Made by a program: the position numbers and the translations under genes. A DNA stretch of 64,000 nucleotides. It comes from Agelas oroides. Lineage: Eukaryota > Porifera > Demospongiae > Agelasida > Agelasidae. The notes under the pieces are model-generated. The model ran no database searches. It was not told the DNA's origin and was given only the letters and a program-made list of their open reading frames with translations. Positions 1 to 13,800 of this stretch are shown piece by piece; the stretch's first letter is position 1, and each line of letters opens with the position of its first letter. Location of the stretch: NCBI GenBank assembly GCA_949130485.1, contig OX422204.1:1-64000 (forward strand), written 5' to 3'.

Positions 1-397
1 CTAACCCTAACCCTAACCCTAACCCTAACCCTAACCCTAACCCTAACCCTAACCCTAACCCTAACCCTAACCCTAACCCTAACCCTAACCCTAACCCTAA
101 CCCTAACCCTAACCCTAACCCTAACCCTAACCCTAACCCTAACCCTAACCCTAACCCTAACCCTAACCCTAACCCTAACCCTAACCCTAACCCTAACCCT
201 AACCCTAACCCTAACCCTAACCCTAACCCTAACCCTAACCCTAACCCTAACCCTAACCCTAACCCTAACCCTAACCCTAACCCTAACCCTAACCCTAACC
301 CTAACCCTAACCCTAACCCTAACCCTAACCCTAACCCTAACCCTAACCCTAACCCTAACCCTAACCCTAACCCTAACCCTAACCCTAACCCTAACCC
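1..397. repeat. Telomere, (CCCTAA)n
   Basis: About 66 uninterrupted CCCTAA units, which read TTAGGG on the minus strand. This is the canonical metazoan telomere repeat, and its C-rich strand reads inward from base 1, as expected for a left chromosome end. No degenerate units are visible before the array runs into C-rich satellite at about 395. Confidence 0.98.
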
Positions 398-3300
398 CCC
401 AAACACTTTGCCCCAACCCCCTTTCACTCAATTAACTATTAACACCAAACCCCCCAAACACTTTGCCCCAACCCCCTTTCACTCAATTAACTATTAACAC
501 CAAACCCCCCAAACACTTTGCCCCAACCCCCTTTCACTCAATTAACTATTAACACCAAACCCCCCAAACACTTTGCCCCAACCCCCTTTCACTCAATTAA
601 CTATTAACACCAAACCCCCCAAACACTTTGCCCCAACCCCCTTTCACTCAATTAACTATTAACACCAAACCCCCCAAACACTTTGCCCCAACCCCCTTTC
701 ACTCAATTAACTATTAACACCAAACCCCCCAAACACTTTGCCCCAACCCCCTTTCACTCAATTAACTATTAACACCAAACCCCCCAAACACTTTGCCCCA
801 ACCCCCTTTCACTCAATTAACTATTAACACCAAACCCCCCAAACACTTTGCCCCAACCCCCTTTCACTCAATTAACTATTAACACCAAACCCCCCAAACA
901 CTTTGCCCCAACCCCCTTTCACTCAATTAACTATTAACACCAAACCCCCCAAACACTTTGCCCCAACCCCCTTTCACTCAATTAACTATTAACACCAAAC
1001 CCCCCAAACACTTTGCCCCAACCCCCTTTCACTCAATTAACTATTAACACCAAACCCCCCAAACACTTTGCCCCAACCCCCTTTCACTCAATTAACTATT
1101 AACACCAAACCCCCCAAACACTTTGCCCCAACCCCCTTTCACTCAATTAACTATTAACACCAAACCCCCCAAACACTTTGCCCCAACCCCCTTTCACTCA
1201 ATTAACTATTAACACCAAACCCCCCAAACACTTTGCCCCAACCCCCTTTCACTCAATTAACTATTAACACCAAACCCCCCAAACACTTTGCCCCAACCCC
1301 CTTTCACTCAATTAACTATTAACACCAAACCCCCCAAACACTTTGCCCCAACCCCCTTTCACTCAATTAACTATTAACACCAAACCCCCCAAACACTTTG
1401 CCCCAACCCCCTTTCACTCAATTAACTATTAACACCAAACCCCCCAAACACTTTGCCCCAACCCCCTTTCACTCAATTAACTATTAACACCAAACCCCCC
1501 AAACACTTTGCCCCAACCCCCTTTCACTCAATTAACTATTAACACCAAACCCCCCAAACACTTTGCCCCAACCCCCTTTCACTCAATTAACTATTAACAC
1601 CAAACCCCCCAAACACTTTGCCCCAACCCCCTTTCACTCAATTAACTATTAACACCAAACCCCCCAAACACTTTGCCCCAACCCCCTTTCACTCAATTAA
1701 CTATTAACACCAAACCCCCCAAACACTTTGCCCCAACCCCCTTTCACTCAATTAACTATTAACACCAAACCCCCCAAACACTTTGCCCCAACCCCCTTTC
1801 ACTCAATTAACTATTAACACCAAACCCCCCAAACACTTTGCCCCAACCCCCTTTCACTCAATTAACTATTAACACCAAACCCCCCAAACACTTTGCCCCA
1901 ACCCCCTTTCACTCAATTAACTATTAACACCAAACCCCCCAAACACTTTGCCCCAACCCCCTTTCACTCAATTAACTATTAACACCAAACCCCCCAAACA
2001 CTTTGCCCCAACCCCCTTTCACTCAATTAACTATTAACACCAAACCCCCCAAACACTTTGCCCCAACCCCCTTTCACTCAATTAACTATTAACACCAAAC
2101 CCCCCAAACACTTTGCCCCAACCCCCTTTCACTCAATTAACTATTAACACCAAACCCCCCAAACACTTTGCCCCAACCCCCTTTCACTCAATTAACTATT
2201 AACACCAAACCCCCCAAACACTTTGCCCCAACCCCCTTTCACTCAATTAACTATTAACACCAAACCCCCCAAACACTTTGCCCCAACCCCCTTTCACTCA
2301 ATTAACTATTAACACCAAACCCCCCAAACACTTTGCCCCAACCCCCTTTCACTCAATTAACTATTAACACCAAACCCCCCAAACACTTTGCCCCAACCCC
2401 CTTTCACTCAATTAACTATTAACACCAAACCCCCCAAACACTTTGCCCCAACCCCCTTTCACTCAATTAACTATTAACACCAAACCCCCCAAACACTTTG
2501 CCCCAACCCCCTTTCACTCAATTAACTATTAACACCAAACCCCCCAAACACTTTGCCCCAACCCCCTTTCACTCAATTAACTATTAACACCAAACCCCCC
2601 AAACACTTTGCCCCAACCCCCTTTCACTCAATTAACTATTAACACCAAACCCCCCAAACACTTTGCCCCAACCCCCTTTCACTCAATTAACTATTAACAC
2701 CAAACCCCCCAAACACTTTGCCCCAACCCCCTTTCACTCAATTAACTATTAACACCAAACCCCCCAAACACTTTGCCCCAACCCCCTTTCACTCAATTAA
2801 CTATTAACACCAAACCCCCCAAACACTTTGCCCCAACCCCCTTTCACTCAATTAACTATTAACACCAAACCCCCCAAACACTTTGCCCCAACCCCCTTTC
2901 ACTCAATTAACTATTAACACCAAACCCCCCAAACACTTTGCCCCAACCCCCTTTCACTCAATTAACTATTAACACCAAACCCCCCAAACACTTTGCCCCA
3001 ACCCCCTTTCACTCAATTAACTATTAACACCAAACCCCCCAAACACTTTGCCCCAACCCCCTTTCACTCAATTAACTATTAACACCAAACCCCCCAAACA
3101 CTTTGCCCCAACCCCCTTTCACTCAATTAACTATTAACACCAAACCCCCCAAACACTTTGCCCCAACCCCCTTTCACTCAATTAACTATTAACACCAAAC
3201 CCCCCAAACACTTTGCCCCAACCCCCTTTCACTCAATTAACTATTAACACCAAACCCCCCAAACACTTTGCCCCAACCCCCTTTCACTCAATTAACTATT

Positions 3301-4488
3301 AACACCAAACCCCCCAAACACTTTGCCCCAACCCCCTTTCACTCAATTAACTATTAACACCAAACCCCCCAAACACTTTGCCCCAACCCCCTTTCACTCA
3401 ATTAACTATTAACACCAAACCCCCCAAACACTTTGCCCCAACCCCCTTTCACTCAATTAACTATTAACACCAAACCCCCCAAACACTTTGCCCCAACCCC
3501 CTTTCACTCAATTAACTATTAACACCAAACCCCCCAAACACTTTGCCCCAACCCCCTTTCACTCAATTAACTATTAACACCAAACCCCCCAAACACTTTG
3601 CCCCAACCCCCTTTCACTCAATTAACTATTAACACCAAACCCCCCAAACACTTTGCCCCAACCCCCTTTCACTCAATTAACTATTAACACCAAACCCCCC
3701 AAACACTTTGCCCCAACCCCCTTTCACTCAATTAACTATTAACACCAAACCCCCCAAACACTTTGCCCCAACCCCCTTTCACTCAATTAACTATTAACAC
3801 CAAACCCCCCAAACACTTTGCCCCAACCCCCTTTCACTCAATTAACTATTAACACCAAACCCCCCAAACACTTTGCCCCAACCCCCTTTCACTCAATTAA
3901 CTATTAACACCAAACCCCCCAAACACTTTGCCCCAACCCCCTTTCACTCAATTAACTATTAACACCAAACCCCCCAAACACTTTGCCCCAACCCCCTTTC
4001 ACTCAATTAACTATTAACACCAAACCCCCCAAACACTTTGCCCCAACCCCCTTTCACTCAATTAACTATTAACACCAAACCCCCCAAACACTTTGCCCCA
4101 ACCCCCTTTCACTCAATTAACTATTAACACCAAACCCCCCAAACACTTTGCCCCAACCCCCTTTCACTCAATTAACTATTAACACCAAACCCCCCAAACA
4201 CTTTGCCCCAACCCCCTTTCACTCAATTAACTATTAACACCAAACCCCCCAAACACTTTGCCCCAACCCCCTTTCACTCAATTAACTATTAACACCAAAC
4301 CCCCCAAACACTTTGCCCCAACCCCCTTTCACTCAATTAACTATTAACACCAAACCCCCCAAACACTTTGCCCCAACCCCCTTTCACTCAATTAACTATT
4401 AACACCAAACCCCCCAAACACTTTGCCCCAACCCCCTTTCACTCAATTAACTATTAACACCAAACCCCCCAAACACTTTGCCCCAACC
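398..4488. repeat. Subtelomeric 55-bp satellite, about 74 copies
   Basis: A strict 55-bp period (for example, CTTTCACTCA recurs at 421, 476 and so on). Each unit carries CCCCCC, a CACTTTG core, CCCCAACCCCC, then an AT-rich half with TTAACTATTAAC. By eye every copy looks identical until the array breaks at 4488 in mid-unit (CCCCAACC then AATTTT). No long open frame spans it. The C-rich blocks resemble degenerate telomere sequence, and the CCCAAACACTTTGC core recurs near 28830 in inverted satellite A. Confidence 0.96.
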
Positions 4489-4506
4489 AATTTTCAGTAG
4501 CTCCTC

Positions 4507-4567
4507 GCTTATATATGCAAATAAATGGCGGGCCCTACGGGCCCGCCATTTATTTGTATATATAAGC
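4507..4567. repeat. 61-nt near-perfect hairpin
   Basis: Two 29-nt arms separated by a 3-nt loop (TAC). The arms pair except for one position (G in the left arm against the T opposite A/T pairing in the right). The stem is AT-rich at its base (GCTTATATAT) and very GC-rich near the loop (GGCGGGCCC). Confidence 0.9.
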
Positions 4568-4568
4568 A

Positions 4569-4601
4569 GCGCCGCATCGTGCCGTTGGCACGAAGCGGCG
4601 C
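4569..4601. repeat. GC-rich hairpin
   Basis: Outer 7-bp stem GCGCCGC/GCGGCGC, one A-A mismatch, inner 7-bp stem TCGTGCC/GGCACGA, loop GTT. It lies one base after the 61-nt hairpin. Confidence 0.85.
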
Positions 4602-4622
4602 CGCCTATTACACTAAGGATGA

Positions 4623-4647
4623 CGCGCTGCGGCGAAGCCGCATCGCG
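4623..4647. repeat. Third short hairpin
   Basis: Inner stem TGCGGC/GCCGCA with loop GAA, one C-T mismatch, then outer CGCG/CGCG. It is the third hairpin of the cluster. Confidence 0.7.
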
Positions 4648-4825
4648 CCACAGGCTCTAAAGCGATGCTGCCTTTAGCAGTAAGCGTTTAGCGCTCTACG
4701 GTGACACATTGCACCTAATGCGCTCAGCGATGATTCATGATCTCAGTCAGCATTTAGCGGTCAGCGGCATCGCATTGCTCCAAGCGCGTGTTGGAACTAT
4801 TTATTTCCTAAATAAGTAGGCATTT

Positions 4826-7800
4826 TGCACGGTGTGGTGATGCCGCATTGGGCCAGGGGAATACCGGGGAAAGAAGCAAATTTCAGGGGAACGTGTTGGA
4901 GTGGGTGCCAGGTGAATGCAGGGGAATTCTGGGGGAATGTAAGGGCGTGTGAGCAATGTGGCAGCGGTATGCAAGGTAATGCAGGGAATACCAGTGGAAT
5001 GTATGGGAGTGGGTGCAAAGTGCCAGGGGAATGCAGGCGAATGCCAGGGGGATGTAAGGGAGTGGGTGAAATGTGCCAGGATAATACAGGGGATGCCTGG
5101 GTAACGCATGGATGTGGGTACAAAGTGCCAGGGAAATGCAGCGGAATGGCAGGGGAATGAAATGGAGTGGGTCCAAAGTGCCTGGCAAATGTAGGAGAGC
5201 AGAGGAATGCCAGATAAATGTAAGGGAGTATTGAATGTGCCAGGGGAATGCAAGGATGGATGGAAGTTGGTACAAAGTGGCAGGGGAAAGCAGGGGAATG
5301 CCAAGTGAATGTATAGGTATGTGTACAAAGTGCCTGGAAAATGAATGGGAATGCATGGAACTGGGTGCAAAATGCCAGAGGAATGCACGGGAATGAAGGG
5401 AAATACCCGGGGAATGTATGGGAGTGGGTGCAATGTGCTAGGGGATTGCAGGGGAACTCCAGGTGAACGTCTAAGTGTGCAAGGTGCCATGGGAATGTAA
5501 GGGACTGCGTGCTAAATGCCAGAGGAATACAGGGGTGAGGAAATACTAGGAGAACGTATGTGAGTGGGCGCAAAGTGCCAGGAGAATACAGGGGAATGCA
5601 AGGCAATGACGGGAATGCAGGGGAATGACAGGGGAATATATGGAAGTGTGTGCAATGTGCCAGGGGAATTCAGAGGAATGCCTGTGGAATTTAAGTGAGT
5701 GGGTGCTATGTGCTAGGGGAATGCAGGGGAACGCCAGGTGAACGTATGGAAGTGGGTCCAAAGTGCCAGGGCAAAGCAGGAAGATACCAGGAAATAAAGT
5801 GCTAGGGAAATGCATGGGAATGCAGGGGAATGCATGGGAATGCAGGGGAATGCCAAGGGAGTGGGTAAGTGCCAGGAGAATACAGCGGAATGCAGGGGAA
5901 TGCCAGGGGAATTCATGGGAGTGGGTGTAAAGTGACAGGTGAATGCAAGGGAATGCAGAGGAATGCTGGGGGAATGTATGGGAATGCAGGGGATACCAGG
6001 GAAACTTACGGGAATTGGTGCAAAGTGCCAGGTGAATGCAGTGGAATGCAAACAAATGCCAGGGGAATGACTGGATCTGAGTACAAAGTTCTAGGCAAAT
6101 TCAGGGGAATGACAGGAATGTATGGGAGGGAGCAAAGTGCCAGGTGAATGCAGGGAATTGTATGGGGTGAGTGCAATGTGCCAGGCGAATTCAGGGAAAT
6201 GCAGCGGAATGCCAGGGAAACGCATGGGAGTGGGTGCAAAGTGCCAGAGAAATGCAGGGGAAGGCAGGGGAATGTATCGGAGTGTGTGCAAAGTGCCAGG
6301 GGAATGCAGGGGAATACAGGGGAATGCCAGGAGAACATATGAGAGTGGGTGCAAAGTGCCAGGGGAATCCCAGGGGAATGTATGGCAGTGGGTGCAAAAT
6401 GCCAGGGAAATGCAGGGGGTGCAAAGAAATGCCAGGGGAACGCATTGGTAGTGTGCAAAGTGCCAGGGGAATGCAGTGGAATGCCAGGGGAATGTATGGG
6501 GGTGGGAACAAAGTTACAGGTGAATGCAGGTGAATGAATGGGAATTGGTACAAAGTACTAGGGAAAAGCAAGGAATGCCAGGGTAACGTAAGTGGGTGCA
6601 AAGTGCCAAGGGAATCGGGAATGCAGGCAATGCCAGGGGATCGCATGGGAGTGGGTGCAAAGTGCCAGGGGAATGCAGACAAATGCAGGGAATGCCAGGA
6701 GAATGTAATGGAGTGGGTACAAATGCCAGGGGAATGCAGGGGAATGCCAGGGGAACGTATGGGAGTGGGTGCAAAGTACCAGGGGAATGCAGGGAAATGC
6801 AGGGGAATGCCAAGGCAACGAATGGGAGAGCGTGCAATGGGAGTACATGCAAAGTGACCAAATGAATGCAGGGGAATGCCAGTAGAACATATGAGAGTGG
6901 ACTCAAAATGCCAGGGGAATACAAGGGAATGCAAAGAAATTCCACGGGAACGTATGGGTATGTGTGCAAAGTGCTAGTGGAATGCACGGAAATTCAAGGG
7001 AATAACAGGGGGATGCATGGGGGTACAAAGTGCCAGGTGAATGCAGGGGAATGCCAGGGCAACGCATGGGAGTGGGTGCAAAGAGCCAAGGGAATGCAGG
7101 CCAATGCAGGGAATGCCAGAAGAATGTAAGGGAGTGTGTGCAAATGCCAGGGGAATGCAGGGGAATGCCAGGGGAACGTATGGGAGTGGGTGCAAAGTAC
7201 CAGGGGAATGCAGGGGATTGCCAGGAGAAAATATGGGAGTGGATTCAAAATGCCAGGGGAATACAAGCGAATGCAAAGAAATGCCACGGGAACGTATGGG
7301 TATGTGTGCAAAGTGCTAGAGGAATGCAGGGAAATTCAAGGGAATAACAGGGGAATGCATGGGAGTGGTTACAAAGTGCCAGGGGAATGCAGGGGAATGC
7401 CAGGACAACGCATGGGAGTGGGTGCAAAGTGCCAGTGGTATGCAGGGGAATGCAGGGGAATGCCGGGGGAACGTATGGGAGAGTGTGCAATGTGCTAGTG
7501 GAATGTAGGGAAATTCAAGGGAATGCCAAGGGAATGTATGGGAGTGGGTGTAAACTGCCAGGGGAATGCAGGGGAATGCCAGGGGAACGTATGGGAGTGG
7601 GAGCAAAGTGCCAGGGGAATCAGGTGAATGTAAAGGAGTGGGTGCAAAGTGCCTGGGAAATGCAGGTGAATGCAGGGGAATGCCAGGGAAATGGAGGGGA
7701 ATGGAGGTGAATGCCAGGGGAACATACGGGAGGCTGTAAAGTGCAAGAGGGATGCAGGGGAATGCAAAGAAATGCGAGGGGGACGTATGGACCTGTGTTG

Positions 7801-10800
7801 AAAGTGCCAGGAAAATGCAGGAGAATGCCAGGGTAAAAAGAGAGGGTGTAAATGCCAGAGAATGCAGGGGGATGCGATGGAGTCAGTGCGAAGTGCAAGG
7901 GGAATACAGGGTATTGCAGGGGAATGCCAGGAGAACGCATGGGAGTGGGTGCAAAGTGCAGGGGAATGCAGGGGAATGCAAGGGAATGCAGGGGGAACAT
8001 ATGCAAGTGTTCAAAGTGCCAGGGGAATACAGGGAAATGCAGGGGAATGCTAGGGGAATGCATGGGAGTGGGTGCAAAGTGCCAGGGGAATGCGGGAGAA
8101 CGCATGGGAGTGGGCTCAAAGTGGCAGGGGAATGCAGGGGGATGCCAAGGGAATGTATGGGAGGTTGTGTAAAGTGCTAGGGGAATACAGGGGAATGCCA
8201 GGAATACGTATGGGAGTGTGTGCGTGCCAGGGGATTGCAGGGGAATGCCAGGGGAACGTATGGCAGTGGGTGCAAAATGCCAGGGGAATGCAGGGGGATG
8301 CAAAGAAATGCCAGAGGAATGCTGGCTATGTGTTCAAAGTGCCAGTGGAATGCAGGGGAATGCAGGGGAATGCCAGCGGAACGTATGGGGGTGAGAGAAG
8401 TGCCAGAGGAATCGGGAGAATGTAAAGGAGCAGGTGCAAAGTGTCTGGGAAATGCAGGGGAATGCAGGGGAATGCCAGGGAAATGGAAGGGAATGGAGGT
8501 GAATGCCAGGGGAACATACGGGAGGCTGCAAAGTGGAAGAGGGATGCAGGGGATGCAAAGAAATGCCAGGGGGACGCATGGATGTGTGCAAAGTGCCAAG
8601 GGAATGCCAGGGGAAAGCATGGGAAAGGGTATAAGTGCCAGGGAATGCAGGGGGATGTGATGGAGTCAGTGCGAAGTGCAAGGGGAATACACAGTATTAC
8701 AGGGGAATGCCAGGGGAACGCATGGGAGTGGATGCAAAGTGCCAGGGGAATGGAGGGGGATGCGGGGAAACGCATGGGAGTGGGCTCAAAGTGGCAGGGG
8801 AATGCAGGGGAATGCAGGGGTATGCCAGGGAAACGTATGGGAGGTTGTGTAAAGTGCTAGGGGAACACAGGGGAATGCCAGGGAAACGTATGGGAGTGGG
8901 AGCAAAGTGCCAGGGGAATGGGTGAATGTAAAGGAGTGGGTGCAAAGTGCCTGGGAAATGCAGGGGAATGCAGGGGAATGCCAGGGAAATGGAGGGGAAT
9001 GGAGGTGAATGCCAGAGGAACATATGGGTGGCTGCAAAGTGCAAGAAGGATACAGGGGAATGCAACGAAATGCCATGGGGGAAGTATGGATTTGTGTGCA
9101 AAGTGCCAGGAGTATGCAGGGGAATGCCAGGGGAAATGGGAGAGGGTATAAGTGCCAGGGAATGCAGGGGGATGTGATGGAGTCAGTGCGAAATGCAAGG
9201 GGAATAAAGCGTATTGCAGGCAAATGCCAGGGAAACGCATGGGAGTGGGCGCAAAGTGCCAGAGGAATGCAGGGGAATGCGGGGGAACGCATGGGAGTGG
9301 GCTCTAAATGGCAGGGGAATACCGCAGAATGCAGGGGGATGCAAGGGGAACATATGGGAATCTGTGTAAAGTGCTAGGGGAATACAGGGGAATGCCAGTG
9401 AAACATGGGAGTGTGTGCAAAGTTCCAGGGGAAGCAGGGGAATCCCAGGGGAATGTATGGGGTTTGGAGTAAAGTGCCAGGGAATGCAGGGGGATGGTAG
9501 GGAGTCAGTGCAATGTGCAAGGGGAATACAGGGTAATGCAGGGGAATGCCAGGGGAATGCATGGGAGTGGGTGCAAAGTGCCATGGGAATACCGGGGGAA
9601 CGTATGGGAGAGTGTGCAAAGTGCTAGTGGAATGCAGGGAATTTCAAGGGAATGCCAGGGGGATGTATGGGAGTGGGTGTAAAGTGCCAGGGGAATGCAG
9701 GGGAATGCCAGGGGAACGTATGGGAGTGGGAGCAAAGTGCCAGGGGAATCAGGTGAATGTAAAGGAGTGGGCGCAAAGTTCCTGGGAAATGCAGGGGAAT
9801 GCAGGGGAATGCCAGGGAAATGGAGGGGAATGGAGGTGAATGCCAGTGGAACATACGGGAGGCTGCTAAGTGGAAGAGGGATGCAGGGGAATGCAAAGAA
9901 ATGCCAGGAGGACATATGGATCTGTATGCAAAGTACCAGGGGAATGCAGGGGAATGCTAGGGGAAAGCATGGGAGTGGGTATGTGCTAGGGAAAGCAGGG
10001 GGATGTGATGGAGTCACTGCGAAGTGCAAAGGGAATACAGGGTATTGCAGGGGAATGGCAGGGGAATGCATGGGAGTGGGTGCAAAGTCCCAGGGGAATG
10101 CAGGGGAATGCAGGGGAATGCCGGGAGAACATATGAAAGTGTTCAAAGTGCCAGGGGAATACAGGAAAATGCAGGGGAATGCCAGGGGAACGCATGGAGT
10201 GGGTGCAAAGTGCCAGGGGAATGCAGGGGGATGCTGGGGGAATGCATGGGAGTGGGCTCTAAGTGGCAGGGGAATGCAGGGGAATGCAGGGGGATGCCAA
10301 AGGAACGAATGGGATGTTGTGTAAAGTGCTAGGGGAATACAGGGGAATGACAGGGAAACGTATGGGAGTGTGTGCAAAGTGCCAGGGGAATGCAGGGGAA
10401 TGCCAGGGGAACGTATGGCAGTGGGTGCAAAATGCCAGGGGAATGCAGGGGGATGCAAAGAAATGCTAGGGGTACGAATGGCTATGTGTGCAAAGTGCCA
10501 GTGGAATGCAGGGGAATGCCAGGGGAACGTATGGGGGTGGGAGCAAAGTGTCTGGGAATGCAGGGGGATGGGAAGCAGTCAGTGCAAAGTGAAAGGGGAA
10601 TACAGGGTAATGCAGGGGAATGCCAGGGGAATACATGGGAGTGGGTGCAAAGGGCCATGGGAATGCAGGGGAATGCCGGGGGAATGTATGGGAGAGTGCA
10701 AAGTGCTAGTGGAATGCAGGGAAATTCAAGGGAATGCCAGGTGAATGTATGGGAGTGGGTGTAAAGTGCCATGGGAATGAAGGGGAATGCCAGGGGAACG

Positions 10801-13800
10801 TATGGGAGTGGGAGCAAAGTGCCAGGGGAATCCGGTGAATGTAAATGAGTGGGTGCAAAGTGCCTGGAAAATGCAGGGGAGTGCAGGGGAATGCCAGGGA
10901 AATGGAGGGGAATGGAGGGGAATGCCATGGGAACATACGGGAGGCTGCAAAGTGGAAGAGGGATGCAGGTGAATGCAAAGAAATGCCAGGGGAACGTATG
11001 GATCTGTGTGCAACGTGCCAGGGGAATGCAGGAGAATGCCAGGGGAAAGTACGGGAGAGGGTATAAGTGCCAGGGAATGCTGGAGGATGTGATGGAATCA
11101 TTGCGAAATGCAAGGGCAATACAGGGTATTGCAGGGGAATGCAAGGGGAACGCATGGGAGTGGGTGCAAAGAGCCAGGGGAATGCAGGGGAATGCCAAGG
11201 GAACATATGGAAGTGTTCAAAATATCAGGGAAATGCAGGGGAATGCATGGGAGTGGGCTCAAAGTGGCAGGGGAATTCAGGGGAATGCAGCGGGATGCCA
11301 GGAGAACGTATGGGAGGTTGTGTAAAGTGCTAGGGGAATACAGGGGAATGCCAGGGAAACGTATGGGAGTGTGTGCAAAGTGCCAGGGGAATGCAGGGAT
11401 ATGCCAGGGGAACGTATGGCAGTGGGTGCAAAATGCCAGGGGAATGCAGGGAGATGCAAAGAAATGCCAGGGGAATGCATGGGTATGTGTGCAAAGTGCC
11501 AGTGGAAAGCAGGGGAATGCCAGGGGTACGTATGGGGGTGGGAGCAAAGTGCCAGGGAATGAAGGGGGATGGGAGCCAGTGCAAAGTGCAAAGTGCAAGG
11601 GGAATACAGGGTAATGCAAGGGAATGCCAGGGGATTGCATGGGAGTGGATGCAAAGTGCCATGGGAATGCAGGGCTATGCCGGGGGAACGTATGGGTGAA
11701 TGTGCAAAGTGCTAGTGGAATGCAGGGAAATTCAAGGGAATGCCAGGGGAACGTATGGGAGAGGGAGAAAAGTGCCAGGGGAATCAGGTGAATGTAAAGG
11801 AGTGGGTGCAAAGTGCCATGGGAAATGCAGGGGAATGCAGGGGAACCCCAGGTAAATGGAAGGGAATGCCAGGGGAACATACGGGAGGCTGCTAAGTGGA
11901 AGAGGGATGCAGGGGAATGGAAAGAAATGCCAGGGGGACGTATGGATCTGTGTGCAATGTGCCAGGGGAATGCAGGAGAATGCCAGGGGAAAGTATGGGA
12001 GAGGGTATAAGTGCCAGGGAATGCAGGGGGATGTGATGGAATCAGTGCGAAATGCAAGGGGAATACAGGGTATTGCAGGGGAATGCAAGGGGAACGCATG
12101 GGTGGATGCAAAGTGCCAGGGGAATGCAGGGGAATGCGGGGGAACACATGGGAGTGGGCTCAAAGTGGCAGGGGAATGCAGCGGAATGCAGGGGGAAGCA
12201 AGGGGAACGTGTGGGAGTTTGTGTAAAGTGCTAGGGGAATACAGGGGAATGCCAGGGAAACGTATGGGAGTGTGTGCAAAGTGCCAGGGGAATGCAGGGG
12301 AATGCCAGGGGAACGTATGGCAGTGGGTGCAAAATGCCAGGGGAATGCAGGGGGATGAAAAGAAATGCCAGGGGAACGCATGGGTATGTGTGCAAATTGC
12401 CAGTGGAATGCAGAGAAATGCCAGGGGAACGTATGGGGGTGGGAGCAAAGTGCCAGGGAATGCAAGGGGATGGGAGGGAGTCAGTGCAAAGTGCAAAGTG
12501 CAAGGGGAATACAGGGTAATGCAGGGGAATGCCAGGGGAATGCATGGGAGAGGATGCAAAGTGCCATGGGAATGCAGGGGAATGCCCGGAGAACGTATGG
12601 GAGTGTGCAAAGTGCTAGTGGAATGCAGGGAAATTCAAGGGAATGCCAGGGGAATATATGGGAGTGGGTGTAAAGTACCAGGGGAATGCAGGGGAATGCC
12701 AGGGGAACGTATGGGAGTGGGAGCAAAGTGCCAGGGTAATCAGGTGAATGTTAAGGAGTGGGTGCAAAGTGCCTGGGAAATGCAAGGGAATGCAGTGGAA
12801 TGCCAGGGAAATGGAGGGGAATGGAGGTGAATGCCAGGGGAACATACGGGAGGCCGCAAAGTGGAGGGGGATGCAGGGGAATGCAAAGAAATGCCAGGGG
12901 GACGTATGGATCTGTGTGCAAAGTGCCAGGGGAATGCAGGGAAATGCCAGGGGAAAGCATGGGAGAGGTTATAAGTGCCAGGGAATGCAGGGGGATGTGA
13001 TGGAGTCAGTGCGAAGTGCAAGGGGAATACAGGGTATTGCAGGGGAACGCATGGGAGTGGGTGCAAAGTGCCAGGGGAATACAGGGGAATGGAGGGAAAT
13101 GCCGGGGGAACATATGGAAGTGTTCAAAGTGCCAGGGGAATACAGGGAAATGCAGGGGAATGCCAGGGGAACGCATGGGAGTGGGTGCAAAGTGCCAGGG
13201 GAATGCAGGGGAATGCGGGGGAACGCATGGGAGTGGGCTCAAAGTGGAAGGGGAATGAAGGGGAATGCAGGGGGATGCCAGGGGAACGTATGGGAGGTCG
13301 TGTAAAGTGCTAGGGGAATACAGGGGAATGCCAGGGAAACGTATGGGAGTGTGTGCAAAGTGCCAGGGGAATGCAGGGGAATACCAGGGGAACGTATCGC
13401 AGTGGGTGCAAAATGCCAGGGGAATGAAGGGGGATGCAAAGTAATGACAGGGGAACGAATGGGTATGTGTGCAAAGTGCCAGTGGAATGCACGGGAATGC
13501 CAGGGGAACGTATGGGGGTGGGAGCAAACTGCCAACGAATGCAGGGGATGGTTGAAAGTCAGTGCAAAGTGCAAGGGGAATACAGGGTAATGCAGGGGAA
13601 TGCCAGGGGAATGCATGGGAGTGGGTGCAAAGTGCCATGGGAATGCAGAGGAATGCCGGGGGAAAGTATGGGAGTGTGCAGTGCTAGTGGAATGCAGGGA
13701 AATTCAAGGGAATGCCAGGGGAATGTATGGGAGTGGGCGTGAAGTGCCAGGGGAATGCAGGGGAATACCACGGGAACGTATGGGAGTGGGAGCATAGTGC

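Larger units (their letters stand above)
4489..4825. other. Hairpin-rich spacer between two satellites
   Basis: A 337-bp single-copy-looking stretch between the 55-bp satellite and satellite A. It holds three consecutive strong inverted repeats (listed separately) followed by GC/AT-mixed sequence full of short AGCG and GCGATG motifs. The only longer open frame (4478-4660) starts inside the satellite and crosses the hairpins, so I do not treat it as coding. Confidence 0.75.
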
